DNA of 64,000 bases from assembly GCF_937936435.1 (NCBI RefSeq), contig NZ_CALDDG010000002.1:20752-84751 (forward strand). The letters run 5' to 3'. Under the pieces are notes generated by a model that was given only the letters and a program-made list of their open reading frames with translations, was not told where the DNA came from and did not search any database. The position numbers were made by a program, and so were the translations under genes. Of this stretch, positions 38,201 through 46,573 are shown piece by piece (the first letter of the stretch is position 1; each line of letters starts with the position of its first letter). Origin of the DNA: an uncultured Sulfuricurvum sp. (lineage in GTDB: Bacteria > Campylobacterota > Campylobacteria > Campylobacterales > Sulfurimonadaceae).

Positions 38201-39544
38201 ATCAGGATAGGTGATAGCACGGATGGCTCCCCAGTTATCGATTCCGTAAAAGGTTTTATCTCCCAAAGAGTCTGTTTTTATGACACGGTTGGGTTGGTAG
38301 CGGTAGCTGAATGATTCACCGTTTTCTCTGTAGCTCTCAACACGTCCGGAAGGATCGTACGTAACTTCCAGTACGCTAACACCGCTGGGATCGATGATTT
38401 GCTCTAAACGGTAAGGAGAGGTGTTTTGATAGACATAGCAGACGACTCCCCCCATAGGATCGGTGACGTGAGTGAGGGTGTAATGTTTAGTATTCTGGGA
38501 TTCATGCACACTATCATAGGTATAGCTCCAAGCACGAAACGTATGATCACGTACACGAGAGACAAATCCCTCTTGGTTGTATTCAAAGCTCAGCGATGTA
38601 TCCGATGAAGCAATATGGAGGAGTTTACCGTTATTCTCTCGTATGAGCTTTAGGCTATTACCATTAGCATCTTTTATCTCACTGAGGTAGCCGTTCTCAT
38701 AACGTTCGGTGTGCATATCGTTAAAATACTCAACCAAAAAGGTTTGAGGGCTGAGTAACACCAAAGAGACTCCTAGATCATCTGCATCGATAAACCCCTC
38801 ATCGCTGTAGGTAAAACGAAACGTTCGATCATCAGTAAAGACGAGGCTGAGCGTTGAGGGGTCGCTTCTGATTAACCGTGTCTCATAGAGACATTGCCAC
38901 CCTTTGCCAAACATCCCGATACGTTCATCGCTGATGTAATGGCGCTCTAGCAGAATCGGTATCGGCGCTTTGAGCGACACATCACCCGTCTCATAAAAAA
39001 GTTTACCCGATGCGAGGAGAACCGGCGATCCGGTGCGCGAGCCCAAAGATCCGCTTCCGGTATTGTTGGTCGGTTTGTTTTTGGAATACGGCATAGCAAT
39101 AGGTTCGGGTCGGGTATTTCCCTCGATTTTTCCTTCATCGGTAATATGGGCGGCGGAACCGCTTTCGGAACTGACCACTTTTCCGACGGTATTTTTGTTT
39201 TGCATATGCTGAACGTCTCCGACCCTCACGACGGCTTTACCGTTTACAAATACACTAGGACTTGCTTCGATAGGATCGGATTGCGCCCCTACTGTTCCTG
39301 ATTTTATTCCTCCTGCACTTCCTTGGGCATCTCCGGTGACTTTACTGCTGTGCGAAGTTTTGACATAAACGGGATCACCGTTAAAGTTGACATTCGGGGA
39401 TACCCCCTCCGCGCTACTCAAATCTTGCTGAACATCATAAGGTATTGGAGGTATCGATGGACCGCGCGGTGTTTTATTGACGCTCGGAGAGGTGCTGACA
39501 ACTTTATATTGAGCATTTTTCCGTGCCCCGAAGTTTTTCGCCAT
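35279..39544 (-). CDS. Rhs/YD-repeat polymorphic toxin with PAAR-like N-terminus
   Basis: 1421 residues. The N-terminal ~125 residues form a PAAR-like DUF4150 region (YDVQQDLSSAEGVSPNVNFN, VFVNGKAVVRVGDVQHMQ), which in other bacteria caps the type VI secretion spike. A long series of YD repeats follows (YDPSGR, YDELGN, YDRLSN), closing with the Rhs boundary segment DPIGFLGGDTNFYRYVGNDP and VNFIDDSG near residue 1150. The last ~265 residues are the variable tip: a Pro/Lys linker, then an unrecognised domain with eight Cys (EECCKK, GIECRNADHRYF, MLPCSDL). The tip is visibly more AT-rich than the core. No T6SS structural genes are in the window. Confidence 0.85.
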   Translation of the reverse strand: MAKNFGARKNAQYKVVSTSPSVNKTPRGPSIPPIPYDVQQDLSSAEGVSPNVNFNGDPVYVKTSHSSKVTGDAQGSAGGIKSGTVGAQSDPIEASPSVFVNGKAVVRVGDVQHMQNKNTVGKVVSSESGSAAHITDEGKIEGNTRPEPIAMPYSKNKPTNNTGSGSLGSRTGSPVLLASGKLFYETGDVSLKAPIPILLERHYISDERIGMFGKGWQCLYETRLIRSDPSTLSLVFTDDRTFRFTYSDEGFIDADDLGVSLVLLSPQTFLVEYFNDMHTERYENGYLSEIKDANGNSLKLIRENNGKLLHIASSDTSLSFEYNQEGFVSRVRDHTFRAWSYTYDSVHESQNTKHYTLTHVTDPMGGVVCYVYQNTSPYRLEQIIDPSGVSVLEVTYDPSGRVESYRENGESFSYRYQPNRVIKTDSLGDKTFYGIDNWGAIRAITYPDGTTTREEYHDDTSVVIDEGGNTHIRVFDKRHRLIREVRPDKSIILYGYEGNNPYPLSLSVEEKQTLFTYDERFNRTSRTTPDGLSESWSYDDRGNIISYTDSAGIATSLAYNNMGWPLRISDAMGGVTQYVYDELGNNTAVIDPNEQIEHFSYDRLSNLISITQTQRVPHSVSTAPTIHFTYDPAGRFSTLSDSSGNVTQYLYDAEGFLSRVIAPDKTESIYSYTKGHLSSIETADGERIDFTHDKRGRVLSKSSRDKTILFTYDDMGNLTRANDGINTVEYVYTTNAQVQLERQGSKSVSYTYNMDGIKRFIGYEGMHYNLMRDLSGNITAIRRGVESYTLTYDQASRQTSLTYPNRIESKSAFDPLGRLTNRSLGEQLFLSYQYDKTSRIVQKNNLPITYDSAYRVLQVGSENYTYDDAGNLLGENTHIDPITQRLMRQGDTHYRYDIMGRLTQKSSPTAQTTYTYDSEGYLVTYSAHTASPVHPTTGSVRTEIRFTYDPLGRRLTKHFKSLKVSLSNHETISEYHHRYLYDGADIVAIYDADTDTLLATLLHDEAVDSPLSISVHPTKALTPDEQRHYETLDESEQYLFNHSRIQTYYYHRDHQNSIVALSDQNAQIIEYYEYDTYGNITKSEHTEGLQTLNPYRYTGREFDTDDLYYYRARYYDPTIGRFITPDPIGFLGGDTNFYRYVGNDPVNFIDDSGFSAVATGGAVNHSQQVLSKTTTGTNPIPPKPKLSNGGGTAQVNKGDGTKIKGTLPKPKEECCKKPVPAMAKGSCDYYQKRYDNFIERHKPCANRTPPEYYLNYGFKYCSKFKAETYQNLSPEGQEWLDKTLILLQQFMDQGLVNLDYRSLNNEKFNTRVKQYKNGNFFQGIECRNADHRYFAFATHPDAYRPDAMKMLPCSDLMKIAATPDWKEWLDGATWEQANIMREKMGVWETMNNCSKAEAGYRTDQLIEKTKDIINSIKSLFE

Positions 39545-39556
39545 GTTGTTCCTATA

Positions 39557-39577
39557 AAGTATAAAATAATTTATACT
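39557..39577. promoter_or_regulatory. Palindrome upstream of the Rhs gene
   Basis: Perfect 8-bp arms AGTATAAA / TTTATACT with a 4-base centre, 14 bases upstream of the Rhs start codon. It could be an operator, a -10-containing promoter element or a leader hairpin. Confidence 0.35.
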
Positions 39578-39691
39578 GTTATTATTTGTATGATATAGTA
39601 CTAAAATAAATATTAAATAGAATTTATTTTGTTTTTAAAAATGAATAAAGATGGTAAGTCTGGATTGAAGAAGGAAGAAAAAGAAATGAGG

Positions 39692-39713
39692 TATAAAGGG
39701 GAAACCCTTTATA
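39692..39713 (-). terminator. Hairpin terminator after pstB
   Basis: Inverted repeat TATAAAGGG / CCCTTTATA with a short loop, immediately after the pstB stop on the minus strand, followed by a T-rich stretch. It closes the phoU-to-pstB gene run. Confidence 0.65.
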
Positions 39714-40499
39714 TCAACCGAATTTACCGGTGATGTACTCTTGCGTGAGTTTTTCTTTCGGAGTGACGAAGAGCTCTTCGGTGTGTCCGAGTTCGATGAG
39801 CTCCCCAAGGTACATAAAGCCCGTATAGTCACTGACACGCGCGGCTTGTTGCATGTTATGGGTAACGATAATGATGCTCACGCGGTCTTTGAGTTCGATA
39901 ACCAGTTTTTCGATCCCTTGAGTCGAGATCGGATCGAGTGCGGAAGTCGGTTCGTCAAATAACAATACTTCAGGCTCTACGGCAATTGCGCGGGCGATGC
40001 AGAGGCGTTGTTGTTGACCGCCAGAGAGGCCGTTTGCATCGTTTTTAAGACGGTCGCTTACCTCTTTCCATAATGCGGCGTCTTTGAGTGCCTGTTCGAC
40101 GCGATCGGCAAGTTCCGTTTTGTTTTTTAACCCTTGCAGACGCATTCCGTAAGCAATATTATCGAAAATCGACATCGGAAATGCGGTCGGTTTTTGGAAA
40201 ATCATCCCGATTTTAGTACGCAAATGGATCAGATCTTCTTTCGAACTAAGGATATTGCGCCCTTCGAATTCGATTTCGCCGTTATAGATATTTCCCGGAT
40301 AAAGGTCATGCATACGGTTAAATGAACGCAAAAGAGTCGTCTTGCCGCATCCGGACGGACCGATGAGCGCGGTGATCGAATTTTTGGCAATGGGCATCGT
40401 TACTTTTTTCAGACTCGGAGCCTCTGCTCCTTTATAGGTAAATTCAAAATCACGTACGTGCAAAGCACATTCGTCTTTGATATCGATAATACTTGCCAT
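39714..40499 (-). CDS. pstB: Phosphate ABC transporter, ATP-binding subunit
   Basis: Energises high-affinity phosphate import. 261 residues with Walker [14 protein letters not shown] signature [14 protein letters not shown], Walker [13 protein letters not shown] and the switch His in [11 protein letters not shown]. It starts 3 bases after pstA on the minus strand and is the last gene of the run. PstB family identity is supported by the [11 protein letters not shown] segment. Confidence 0.96.
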   Translation of the reverse strand: MASIIDIKDECALHVRDFEFTYKGAEAPSLKKVTMPIAKNSITALIGPSGCGKTTLLRSFNRMHDLYPGNIYNGEIEFEGRNILSSKEDLIHLRTKIGMIFQKPTAFPMSIFDNIAYGMRLQGLKNKTELADRVEQALKDAALWKEVSDRLKNDANGLSGGQQQRLCIARAIAVEPEVLLFDEPTSALDPISTQGIEKLVIELKDRVSIIIVTHNMQQAARVSDYTGFMYLGELIELGHTEELFVTPKEKLTQEYITGKFG

Positions 40500-40502
40500 T
40501 GA

Positions 40503-41345
40503 TTACTTCCTTTTTCCGGCGAATAAGATTAGTCGTCCCATGATGTTGAGACCCAAAATGAACATAGAGAGGATAAACGCAGCCGCCCATCCGAGCTGTT
40601 GCCAATCCTCATACGGACTGATTGCATAGTTGAACATCGTCACTGTAAGCGACGGCATCGCCGCATTGAGATCGGTTGTAAAAAAGTTGTCGTTAAATGA
40701 GGTAAAGAGCAACGGAGCCGTTTCCCCTCCGACACGAGCGATACCGAGTAGTACACCGGTCAAAATCCCTGCTTTGGCACCGCGGTAGACGACGTCCATA
40801 ATGACTTTGTATTTCGGCGCTCCCAGAGCGAATGCCGCTTCACGCAATGTACCGGGTACGAGTTGGAGCATATCGTCAGTTGTTCTCAAAATAATCGGAA
40901 TCATAATGATAGCCAAAGCGATCGCTCCGGCCCAAGCGCTGAAATGCCCCATCGGCATAACGACGATCGCATAGACGAATGCTCCGATTACGATCGATGG
41001 AGCCGACATCATGATATCGCTGATATCGCGGATGAAGTGGGCAAGTTTGGAGTTTTTGCCGTACTCGCTCAAATAGGTCCCGGCTAAAATACCCAGAGGT
41101 ACGCCGATAACGGTTGCCAAAGTGATCAAAATGACCTGACCGACCAGAGCATGTTTCAGACCGCTGTCTTCATATCCCGGAGGAGCCCCTTCGAAGATAA
41201 AAATATTCCAGTTTAGGGCGTCAACCCCTTTCATAACCAAAACACCTAAAATCCAGAACAAAAAGGCTATCGCAATGACGGCACTTAATGTGGAAAGGGC
41301 TAGAATGATCTTATTGACGACGACCCGTTTTTCTACCGCAGTCAT
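40503..41345 (-). CDS. pstA: Phosphate ABC transporter, permease PstA
   Basis: Inner-membrane permease partner of PstC. 280 residues with about six membrane segments and the permease coupling loop EAAFALGAPKYKVIMDVVYRGAKAG that docks with PstB. It overlaps pstC by four bases (ATGA), giving coupled synthesis of the two permeases. Confidence 0.94.
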   Translation of the reverse strand: MTAVEKRVVVNKIILALSTLSAVIAIAFLFWILGVLVMKGVDALNWNIFIFEGAPPGYEDSGLKHALVGQVILITLATVIGVPLGILAGTYLSEYGKNSKLAHFIRDISDIMMSAPSIVIGAFVYAIVVMPMGHFSAWAGAIALAIIMIPIILRTTDDMLQLVPGTLREAAFALGAPKYKVIMDVVYRGAKAGILTGVLLGIARVGGETAPLLFTSFNDNFFTTDLNAAMPSLTVTMFNYAISPYEDWQQLGWAAAFILSMFILGLNIMGRLILFAGKRK

Positions 41346-42193
41346 GAACCTCTCCTTTCTTTACGTAAAAAGTAAAATTTCGCGACGGCGATAACCACGA
41401 AGCTCATAATGAGAAGCGTCAGCGCCAATCCGAACAAGCTTGAGAAATAGAGCGAACTGTCTGCTTCGGTAAATTCGTTTGCCAGCGTTACCGGAATCGA
41501 TGTGGTCGGGTCGGTGATCGAGCTTGGAGTGTGGTGGACGTTCCCCATAACGAACGTTACCGCCATCGTCTCTCCGATCGCTCGTCCCAATGCCAAAATG
41601 ATCGAACCGATGATACCGGCACGCGCGTAAGGGATGATAACGTCTTTGATAACGTCCCACTGTGTACCGCCGAGTGCATAGGCCGATTCTTTGAGGATAT
41701 CGGGCGTCGTGTTCATCGCGTCACGGGTAACGGCGGCCATAAACGGCAAAATCATGATAGCAAGAACGATACCGGCACTGAGAAGGCCGATCCCCATCCC
41801 GCCGAAAATATCACGGATAATAGGGACAAAATAAAAAAGTCCCCACATACCGTAGATAACGGAAGGGATGGCGGCAAGAAGCTCGACGCTCACTCCGAAA
41901 AATCCTTTGATTTTGTCATGAGCGATTTCACTTAAGAAAATAGCGACTCCGATAGCGACAGGAATGGCAAAAAGCATCGCTAAAAACGTAGACGCAACAG
42001 AACCGAAAATAGCGGCGTATGCGCCGAATTTATCGAGATTAGGCGCCCACTCGTCTTTGGTAATGAAATCAAACCCGAACGCATGAATCGATTCAAGCGA
42101 TTGATTATAGAGCTCTGTGAATATCCATGCAACGATGAAAAGAACCAGCAGAGCACTAAAACGGGTGAGGTTGGAGAAGATTTTATCGATCAT
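41342..42193 (-). CDS. pstC: Phosphate ABC transporter, permease PstC
   Basis: Inner-membrane permease partner of PstA. 283 residues, about six membrane segments, with FAIPVAIGVAIFLSE, AAIPSVIYGMWGLFYFVP and the coupling loop KESAYALGGTQWDVIKDV, all typical of PstC. It begins 58 bases downstream of cca. The substrate-binding protein gene pstS is not in this run but divergent, 4.4 kb away. Confidence 0.94.
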   Translation of the reverse strand: MIDKIFSNLTRFSALLVLFIVAWIFTELYNQSLESIHAFGFDFITKDEWAPNLDKFGAYAAIFGSVASTFLAMLFAIPVAIGVAIFLSEIAHDKIKGFFGVSVELLAAIPSVIYGMWGLFYFVPIIRDIFGGMGIGLLSAGIVLAIMILPFMAAVTRDAMNTTPDILKESAYALGGTQWDVIKDVIIPYARAGIIGSIILALGRAIGETMAVTFVMGNVHHTPSSITDPTTSIPVTLANEFTEADSSLYFSSLFGLALTLLIMSFVVIAVAKFYFLRKERRGS

Positions 42194-42251
42194 GCAACAC
42201 CTTGCCTTGTAATTAGGTCAGAAATTTTATTACACGATCATTACAACACTG

Positions 42252-43670
42252 TTACGAGGGGAATTGCCGAAAAGAAGGGGAAAAATGAGGATGGGATTTG
42301 AGATGATTTCGTATCCAATCCAGAGCTTCGGAGTGCGTTGAAAAGAGTTGATTGAGTTGAGCGTCGTAGGCTGTTTCGAGGATGATTTTAAATTCATCTG
42401 AAGGGGTAAGCCCGATATCGATTAGATCTCTACCCATGACGAACGGGGCGGGAGGGGTGTGCAAAACGCCCAATGAGACGGCGCGTTCGTAAAGCCACTC
42501 TCCCGCGTCGAAGCGGTGAGGTTTTTCACCGCTAAATCCGCGGCCGAAAAAATCGGCACGGGCAATGCGAATCAGATCGTCGATGCAAACGTGAGTGCTG
42601 AGACGGAGAATTTCGGGATCTTCTACCTGCAAACGGTGAAGTTTACGGGGCCATCCGTGATACTCTATCAGTGGTAAAACGGCAGCAGTGAGGGATTTGT
42701 CCTCCGTGATGCGCCAGAGCCATTCTCGGGCGACAGCCACCCCCTTGAAAGCATGCTCGGGAGAATAAAGATATCCGTTTATCGTGATAGTTGTAGCGGG
42801 TTTGGCGATATCGTGCAGTAATGCGGCAAACATCAATCCCAAATCATGTTTAGCCTCTCCCGTGCGCTCGGATGCCATCGCATCGACGCACATAAGGGTA
42901 TGGTTCCAGACAGAGCCTTCGGGATGGGAATCGGGATTTTGTGGAGTCGATTCAAGAAGATCGAGGGGAGAAAAAAAAGGCAATCCCCCCATTTCACGCA
43001 ACAGTTTTAATCCGATAGAAGGGGAGTCGCTTTGGAGAAGCAGTTTTTTGAACTCTTCGAAAATCCGTTCTTTCGGCAACTCTTCAAGTGCTCCTTCGGA
43101 GATCATTGTACGACATAAATTCAGCAGGGTCTCATCGCAGGTCAGCTCGAATCGTGCGGCAAACTGGATTGCGCGCAATACCCGTAGCGGATCATCGACG
43201 AAAGTCGCTGGATCGACACATGCCAAACGCTTGCGTTTGAGATCTTCTACCCCTCCATAAGGGTCCAGCAATGTTTTGTTCAGCGGATCGTAACCGATAG
43301 AGTTGATTGTGAAATCCCGCCGACGGGCTGCGGCGGGATAGTCGATGTCGCTTAGCCAGGTGATCTCAAAACCTTTGTGTCCATGTCCGTGTTTGGATTC
43401 GTTACGCGGAGGCGAAAAATCGATGTTATAACCGTTATAGGAGAGTTTGAGCACACCGAAGCTTTTTCCCACGACGTTGATTTTTCCGAACGGTTTTAAG
43501 AGGGTTTCAAGGGTTTCGAGAGAGGTGACGCCGTAGAGCTCGATATCCAGATCAATATTTTCGCGCCCGGTGAAGTAATCGCGTACAAATCCTCCGACAA
43601 AAATCGGACGGACGGAATGGCTTGAGAGGTGTTCTATCAGCTTTTGAAGCGGAGCGGACAGAGGGATCAT
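42252..43670 (-). CDS. cca: CCA-adding enzyme / poly(A) polymerase-type nucleotidyltransferase with HD domain
   Basis: Adds or repairs the CCA end of tRNAs. 472 residues. The nucleotidyltransferase head has IFVGGFVRDY and the acidic pair in ENIDLDIELYG; RRRDFTINSIGYD and DPLRVLRAIQFAARF are class II signature segments. A C-terminal HD domain (ALLHDIAKPATT) could add phosphatase or phosphodiesterase activity. The start overlaps phoR as ATGA, placing a tRNA-maturation gene inside the phosphate regulon between phoR and pstC. Confidence 0.88.
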   Translation of the reverse strand: MIPLSAPLQKLIEHLSSHSVRPIFVGGFVRDYFTGRENIDLDIELYGVTSLETLETLLKPFGKINVVGKSFGVLKLSYNGYNIDFSPPRNESKHGHGHKGFEITWLSDIDYPAAARRRDFTINSIGYDPLNKTLLDPYGGVEDLKRKRLACVDPATFVDDPLRVLRAIQFAARFELTCDETLLNLCRTMISEGALEELPKERIFEEFKKLLLQSDSPSIGLKLLREMGGLPFFSPLDLLESTPQNPDSHPEGSVWNHTLMCVDAMASERTGEAKHDLGLMFAALLHDIAKPATTITINGYLYSPEHAFKGVAVAREWLWRITEDKSLTAAVLPLIEYHGWPRKLHRLQVEDPEILRLSTHVCIDDLIRIARADFFGRGFSGEKPHRFDAGEWLYERAVSLGVLHTPPAPFVMGRDLIDIGLTPSDEFKIILETAYDAQLNQLFSTHSEALDWIRNHLKSHPHFSPSFRQFPS

Positions 43671-45079
43671 GATTTTGTCGGTTTGCTTTTTTGGATAAAG
43701 TTTTCAATCGAAAACGTAAAGGTTGAACCGATTCCCAACGTACTGGTGATCGTAAGCGCGGAATCATGCAGTTTGAGGATATAGCTGACGATGGAGAGGC
43801 CGAGTCCCATAGAGTTGTCCCAGCGGTTTTTTTGTACCCGATAGAACTTCGAGGTGATTTTATCGAGTTCCGCAGGAGCAATACCGATCCCTTTATCGCT
43901 AACACTGAGGGTGTACATCGTGAGTGTGACGGTTACATCTTCTTCAGAGTATTTGAGGGCATTGTCAATCAGATTCGTGAGGGCGAGTTCGATCATCGTT
44001 TTGTCGGCATAGACCGTTTTTGTCTCGCCGTTGAAACGGATCGTGCGCGAGGGGTATTTTCCTTTTAAGACGGAAATAACCTCATGGACGGCTTCGGCAA
44101 TATCGAATGTTGTCGGCTTGATGGAGAGATCGTTGTTTTCCAATTTGACCGAAAGGGCGAGACGGTCGAGCATCAAGGTGATTTTATGGGTGTTGCTCAA
44201 AATTTTATCGAGAAATTTTTCCCGAATCTGAACATCCAGGTTCAAGTCGTCATGGAGGGTTTCGGCATATCCCATGATCGCGGCGATCGGATTTTTGAAC
44301 TCATGGCTTATCGCCGAAAGGACATCGTTTTGCTGTTTGTTGATAAGTCGGAGTTTGGCCGTATGTTTGCGTTTTTGTTTGTCCCGGTTATGGAGCTTTT
44401 TAACCAGATTTTTCAATAGTATGGAGATTTGCAAAAACTCCCTGAAATACTCGGGTCTGAGGACGGCTTTGTAGTTTTTGGCCGATACCTGATCGAGATA
44501 CTGGGTAATCTGAATAATGTCGTGACGCGCTTTTTTGGAGATGTTATAGGCGATGAGCAGGGCGATAACAACCAAAACGGCGAAAGCGGCGACAAATCGG
44601 GTCCATAACATGTAAAAATGATTCATAACCCCTTCCAGACTCATGGAAAGACGAAAATAAAGGGTTCGTTTCGGAGAGACGATTTTTTTGGCGACATAGA
44701 TAAAATCGCTTTTGACCGTATGTGAATAGCGGATGGTGACGCCGTAGGGTTCACTCATCGACTGCATCACTTCAACGCGGTTGGAGTGATTTTCCATTTG
44801 TTGTTTATCGGCATTGCTTTCAGCGATAACGGTGCCGTTTTCATCAATAACGGTGACGCGAAAATGGGTTTTACTATGAATGTTTTCGGCAAGTCGATCG
44901 TAATTGTCCATAGAGACGATTTGAGGTTCCAGAAGTTCGATACTTTGGATTAGGCGGTCTTCGCTATCCTTGATCAGCATGGCTTTGAGAGTAAGATAAC
45001 TGATAAGGGATGCTATGGAGAGTGCGGCGATAAAAAGTCCGAGAACGTTAAGAAAAAAAAGCTGATGGATCTTTAGCAC
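43667..45079 (-). CDS. phoR: Phosphate-regulon sensor histidine kinase (PhoR-like)
   Basis: 470 residues. Two membrane segments (LFIAALSIASLISYLTL and FVAAFAVLVVIALLIAYNI) enclose a periplasmic region of about 130 residues, larger than in E. coli PhoR. Then come a coiled segment, the dimerisation helix with phospho-acceptor His in SAISHEFKNPIAAI, and an ATPase domain (NLIDNALKYS, DKGIGIAP, GLGLSIVSYI). It overlaps phoB by 7 bases. The phosphate role is inferred from its place between phoB and pst genes; a PhosS/PhosR-like system is known in Campylobacter. Confidence 0.85.
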   Translation of the reverse strand: MLKIHQLFFLNVLGLFIAALSIASLISYLTLKAMLIKDSEDRLIQSIELLEPQIVSMDNYDRLAENIHSKTHFRVTVIDENGTVIAESNADKQQMENHSNRVEVMQSMSEPYGVTIRYSHTVKSDFIYVAKKIVSPKRTLYFRLSMSLEGVMNHFYMLWTRFVAAFAVLVVIALLIAYNISKKARHDIIQITQYLDQVSAKNYKAVLRPEYFREFLQISILLKNLVKKLHNRDKQKRKHTAKLRLINKQQNDVLSAISHEFKNPIAAIMGYAETLHDDLNLDVQIREKFLDKILSNTHKITLMLDRLALSVKLENNDLSIKPTTFDIAEAVHEVISVLKGKYPSRTIRFNGETKTVYADKTMIELALTNLIDNALKYSEEDVTVTLTMYTLSVSDKGIGIAPAELDKITSKFYRVQKNRWDNSMGLGLSIVSYILKLHDSALTITSTLGIGSTFTFSIENFIQKSKPTKS

Positions 45080-45747
45080 AGTGTGTATCCGACTCCCCGT
45101 ACTGTCTTGATGTACTCTTTGCTCTTATCCGGATCGATTTTTTCTTTCAAGCGGTTAATCGCGACGTTTACGGTACGATCCTGATACACCTCGTCGCTTC
45201 CCCAGACGTTTTCGAGCAGGTAATCGCGATCGAGGACCACATTTTCGTTAACGATCAGCGCGTGCAGAAGGTCGAATTCGAGTTTGGTAAGCTCGACCGG
45301 AATCCCTTCGATCATGACGGTTCTTGCTGCGAGATTGACAGAAATATCACGATAGGTGATATTCCCTTCGGGAGAAAGTTTCTTGGTGCGCCGCAGCATC
45401 GCTTTGACCCGCAAGACCAACTCTTTCATGCTGAAAGGTTTGGTGATGTAATCGTCCCCGCCCCGTTCAAACCCCTGTTCAATATCTTCTTCTTTTTGTT
45501 TGGCACTCACGAAAATAACAGGGGTGTGAATCCCTTTTTTGCGGAGTGACTCGACAAACTCGCTCCCCTCGGCTCCGGGTAGATTGCGGTCCATCAAAAT
45601 CAGATCGACACTCTCTTCTTCCAAAACATCGGTGACATGCTTGGTATTTAAAAAGCCGATGGTTTCAAATCCCTCTTTGGCGAGATGATACTCCATCAGC
45701 TCCAAAATATCTTTTTCGTCTTCAACGATTACGATAAGACCGTTCAC
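45073..45747 (-). CDS. phoB: Phosphate-regulon response regulator (PhoB-like)
   Basis: 224 residues. The receiver domain has phospho-acceptor Asp53 in LILMDRNLPGAEG and the conserved Lys in DYITKPFSMKEL. An OmpR-type winged-helix domain follows, ending RTVNVAINRLKEKIDPD...VRGVGYTLC. It presumably binds the 11-bp-phased repeats upstream of pstS and the porin. It starts 11 bases after phoU. Confidence 0.88.
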   Translation of the reverse strand: MNGLIVIVEDEKDILELMEYHLAKEGFETIGFLNTKHVTDVLEEESVDLILMDRNLPGAEGSEFVESLRKKGIHTPVIFVSAKQKEEDIEQGFERGGDDYITKPFSMKELVLRVKAMLRRTKKLSPEGNITYRDISVNLAARTVMIEGIPVELTKLEFDLLHALIVNENVVLDRDYLLENVWGSDEVYQDRTVNVAINRLKEKIDPDKSKEYIKTVRGVGYTLC

Positions 45748-45758
45748 ATCAATCCTTT

Positions 45759-46436
45759 TTAGCTGTGCAAGCGTAACTCGCCGCCTTTTTGCGCATACAG
45801 CATCAACGATGCGATATTAACCGCGCGGTCGCCGATCCGTTCAAGTTTGCGCAACGTACCCAATACTTTGACGTATTCGATTGAGAGCTCATCCGAATTA
45901 ATAATCAGGGTAAGGAGCTCTTTTTCCATAATAGAAAAGAGGTCGTCGTTTTTGGACTCTTCTACCATTACTTTACGGTATACATCATCCGAATCGCATC
46001 CGTCCATATGGGTAAGACATTCTAAAATATATTGTAGCGCATTGAGGGTCGTTTTGTGCAGTTGGACGATCGCATTTGACAAAACGGACATATCGCATCC
46101 GCCCATGCAGTGTTGGTAAAGGCGGGTGCTGTATTTTTTCATCGCATCGCCGATACGGTCGATTTCGTTGGTCATTTTTAGATAGGCGACCAACAACCGC
46201 AACTCATCCGCTTCCGGTCCGAAGAGGGCAAACGTTTTGATGATTTCGTTATCGATCGTATTGGCATCGATTTGGATATTTTTAATATGGGTACGCGAAC
46301 TTTCATACAGTTCTTCATTATTGGTCTCAAATGCTTGGAGAGTCTCTTCACTGGTGAGGATGATCTGACTTAGCATGGTTGAAATCATACCGCGGATTTC
46401 ATTGAGTTTGAGTTCATAGCGTGGTAGCATTTGCAA
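45759..46436 (-). CDS. phoU: Phosphate signalling regulator PhoU
   Basis: Couples Pst transporter status to the PhoR kinase in the cytoplasm. 225 residues, all helical, two PhoU repeats with acidic metal-binding segments (TNEIDRIGDAMKKYS and LRKLERIGDRAVNIA). It is the first gene of the minus-strand phosphate run and divergent from pstS across 131 bases. Confidence 0.92.
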   Translation of the reverse strand: MQMLPRYELKLNEIRGMISTMLSQIILTSEETLQAFETNNEELYESSRTHIKNIQIDANTIDNEIIKTFALFGPEADELRLLVAYLKMTNEIDRIGDAMKKYSTRLYQHCMGGCDMSVLSNAIVQLHKTTLNALQYILECLTHMDGCDSDDVYRKVMVEESKNDDLFSIMEKELLTLIINSDELSIEYVKVLGTLRKLERIGDRAVNIASLMLYAQKGGELRLHS

Positions 46437-46510
46437 GCCTTTTTTTGTAATGATGGTGCGCGATTATAACAATGGTTTATAACCATAGTATTACAGAGAA
46501 GTGTCCGTGC

Positions 46511-46544
46511 TTGTAATCTTTTCGTTACCCGATCGTTCTACAAT
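46511..46544 (+). promoter_or_regulatory. Candidate Pho box and -10 of pstS
   Basis: Three 7-mers at exact 11-base spacing, TTGTAAT (46511), TCGTTAC (46522) and TCGTTCT (46533), run into a TACAAT -10 at 46539-46544. The arrangement is like the E. coli Pho box of 7-bp repeats with 4-bp spacers. Similar elements precede the porin gene at 47775. Confidence 0.5.
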
Positions 46545-46573
46545 GCCCCCATCAAAACACCAAGGACATGAAT

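Noticed and set aside
36573..38700. Repetitive sequence inside the Rhs gene considered as a CRISPR or tandem-repeat array
   Set aside because: Repeats are degenerate YD peptide repeats in one intact reading frame, not spaced identical DNA repeats.
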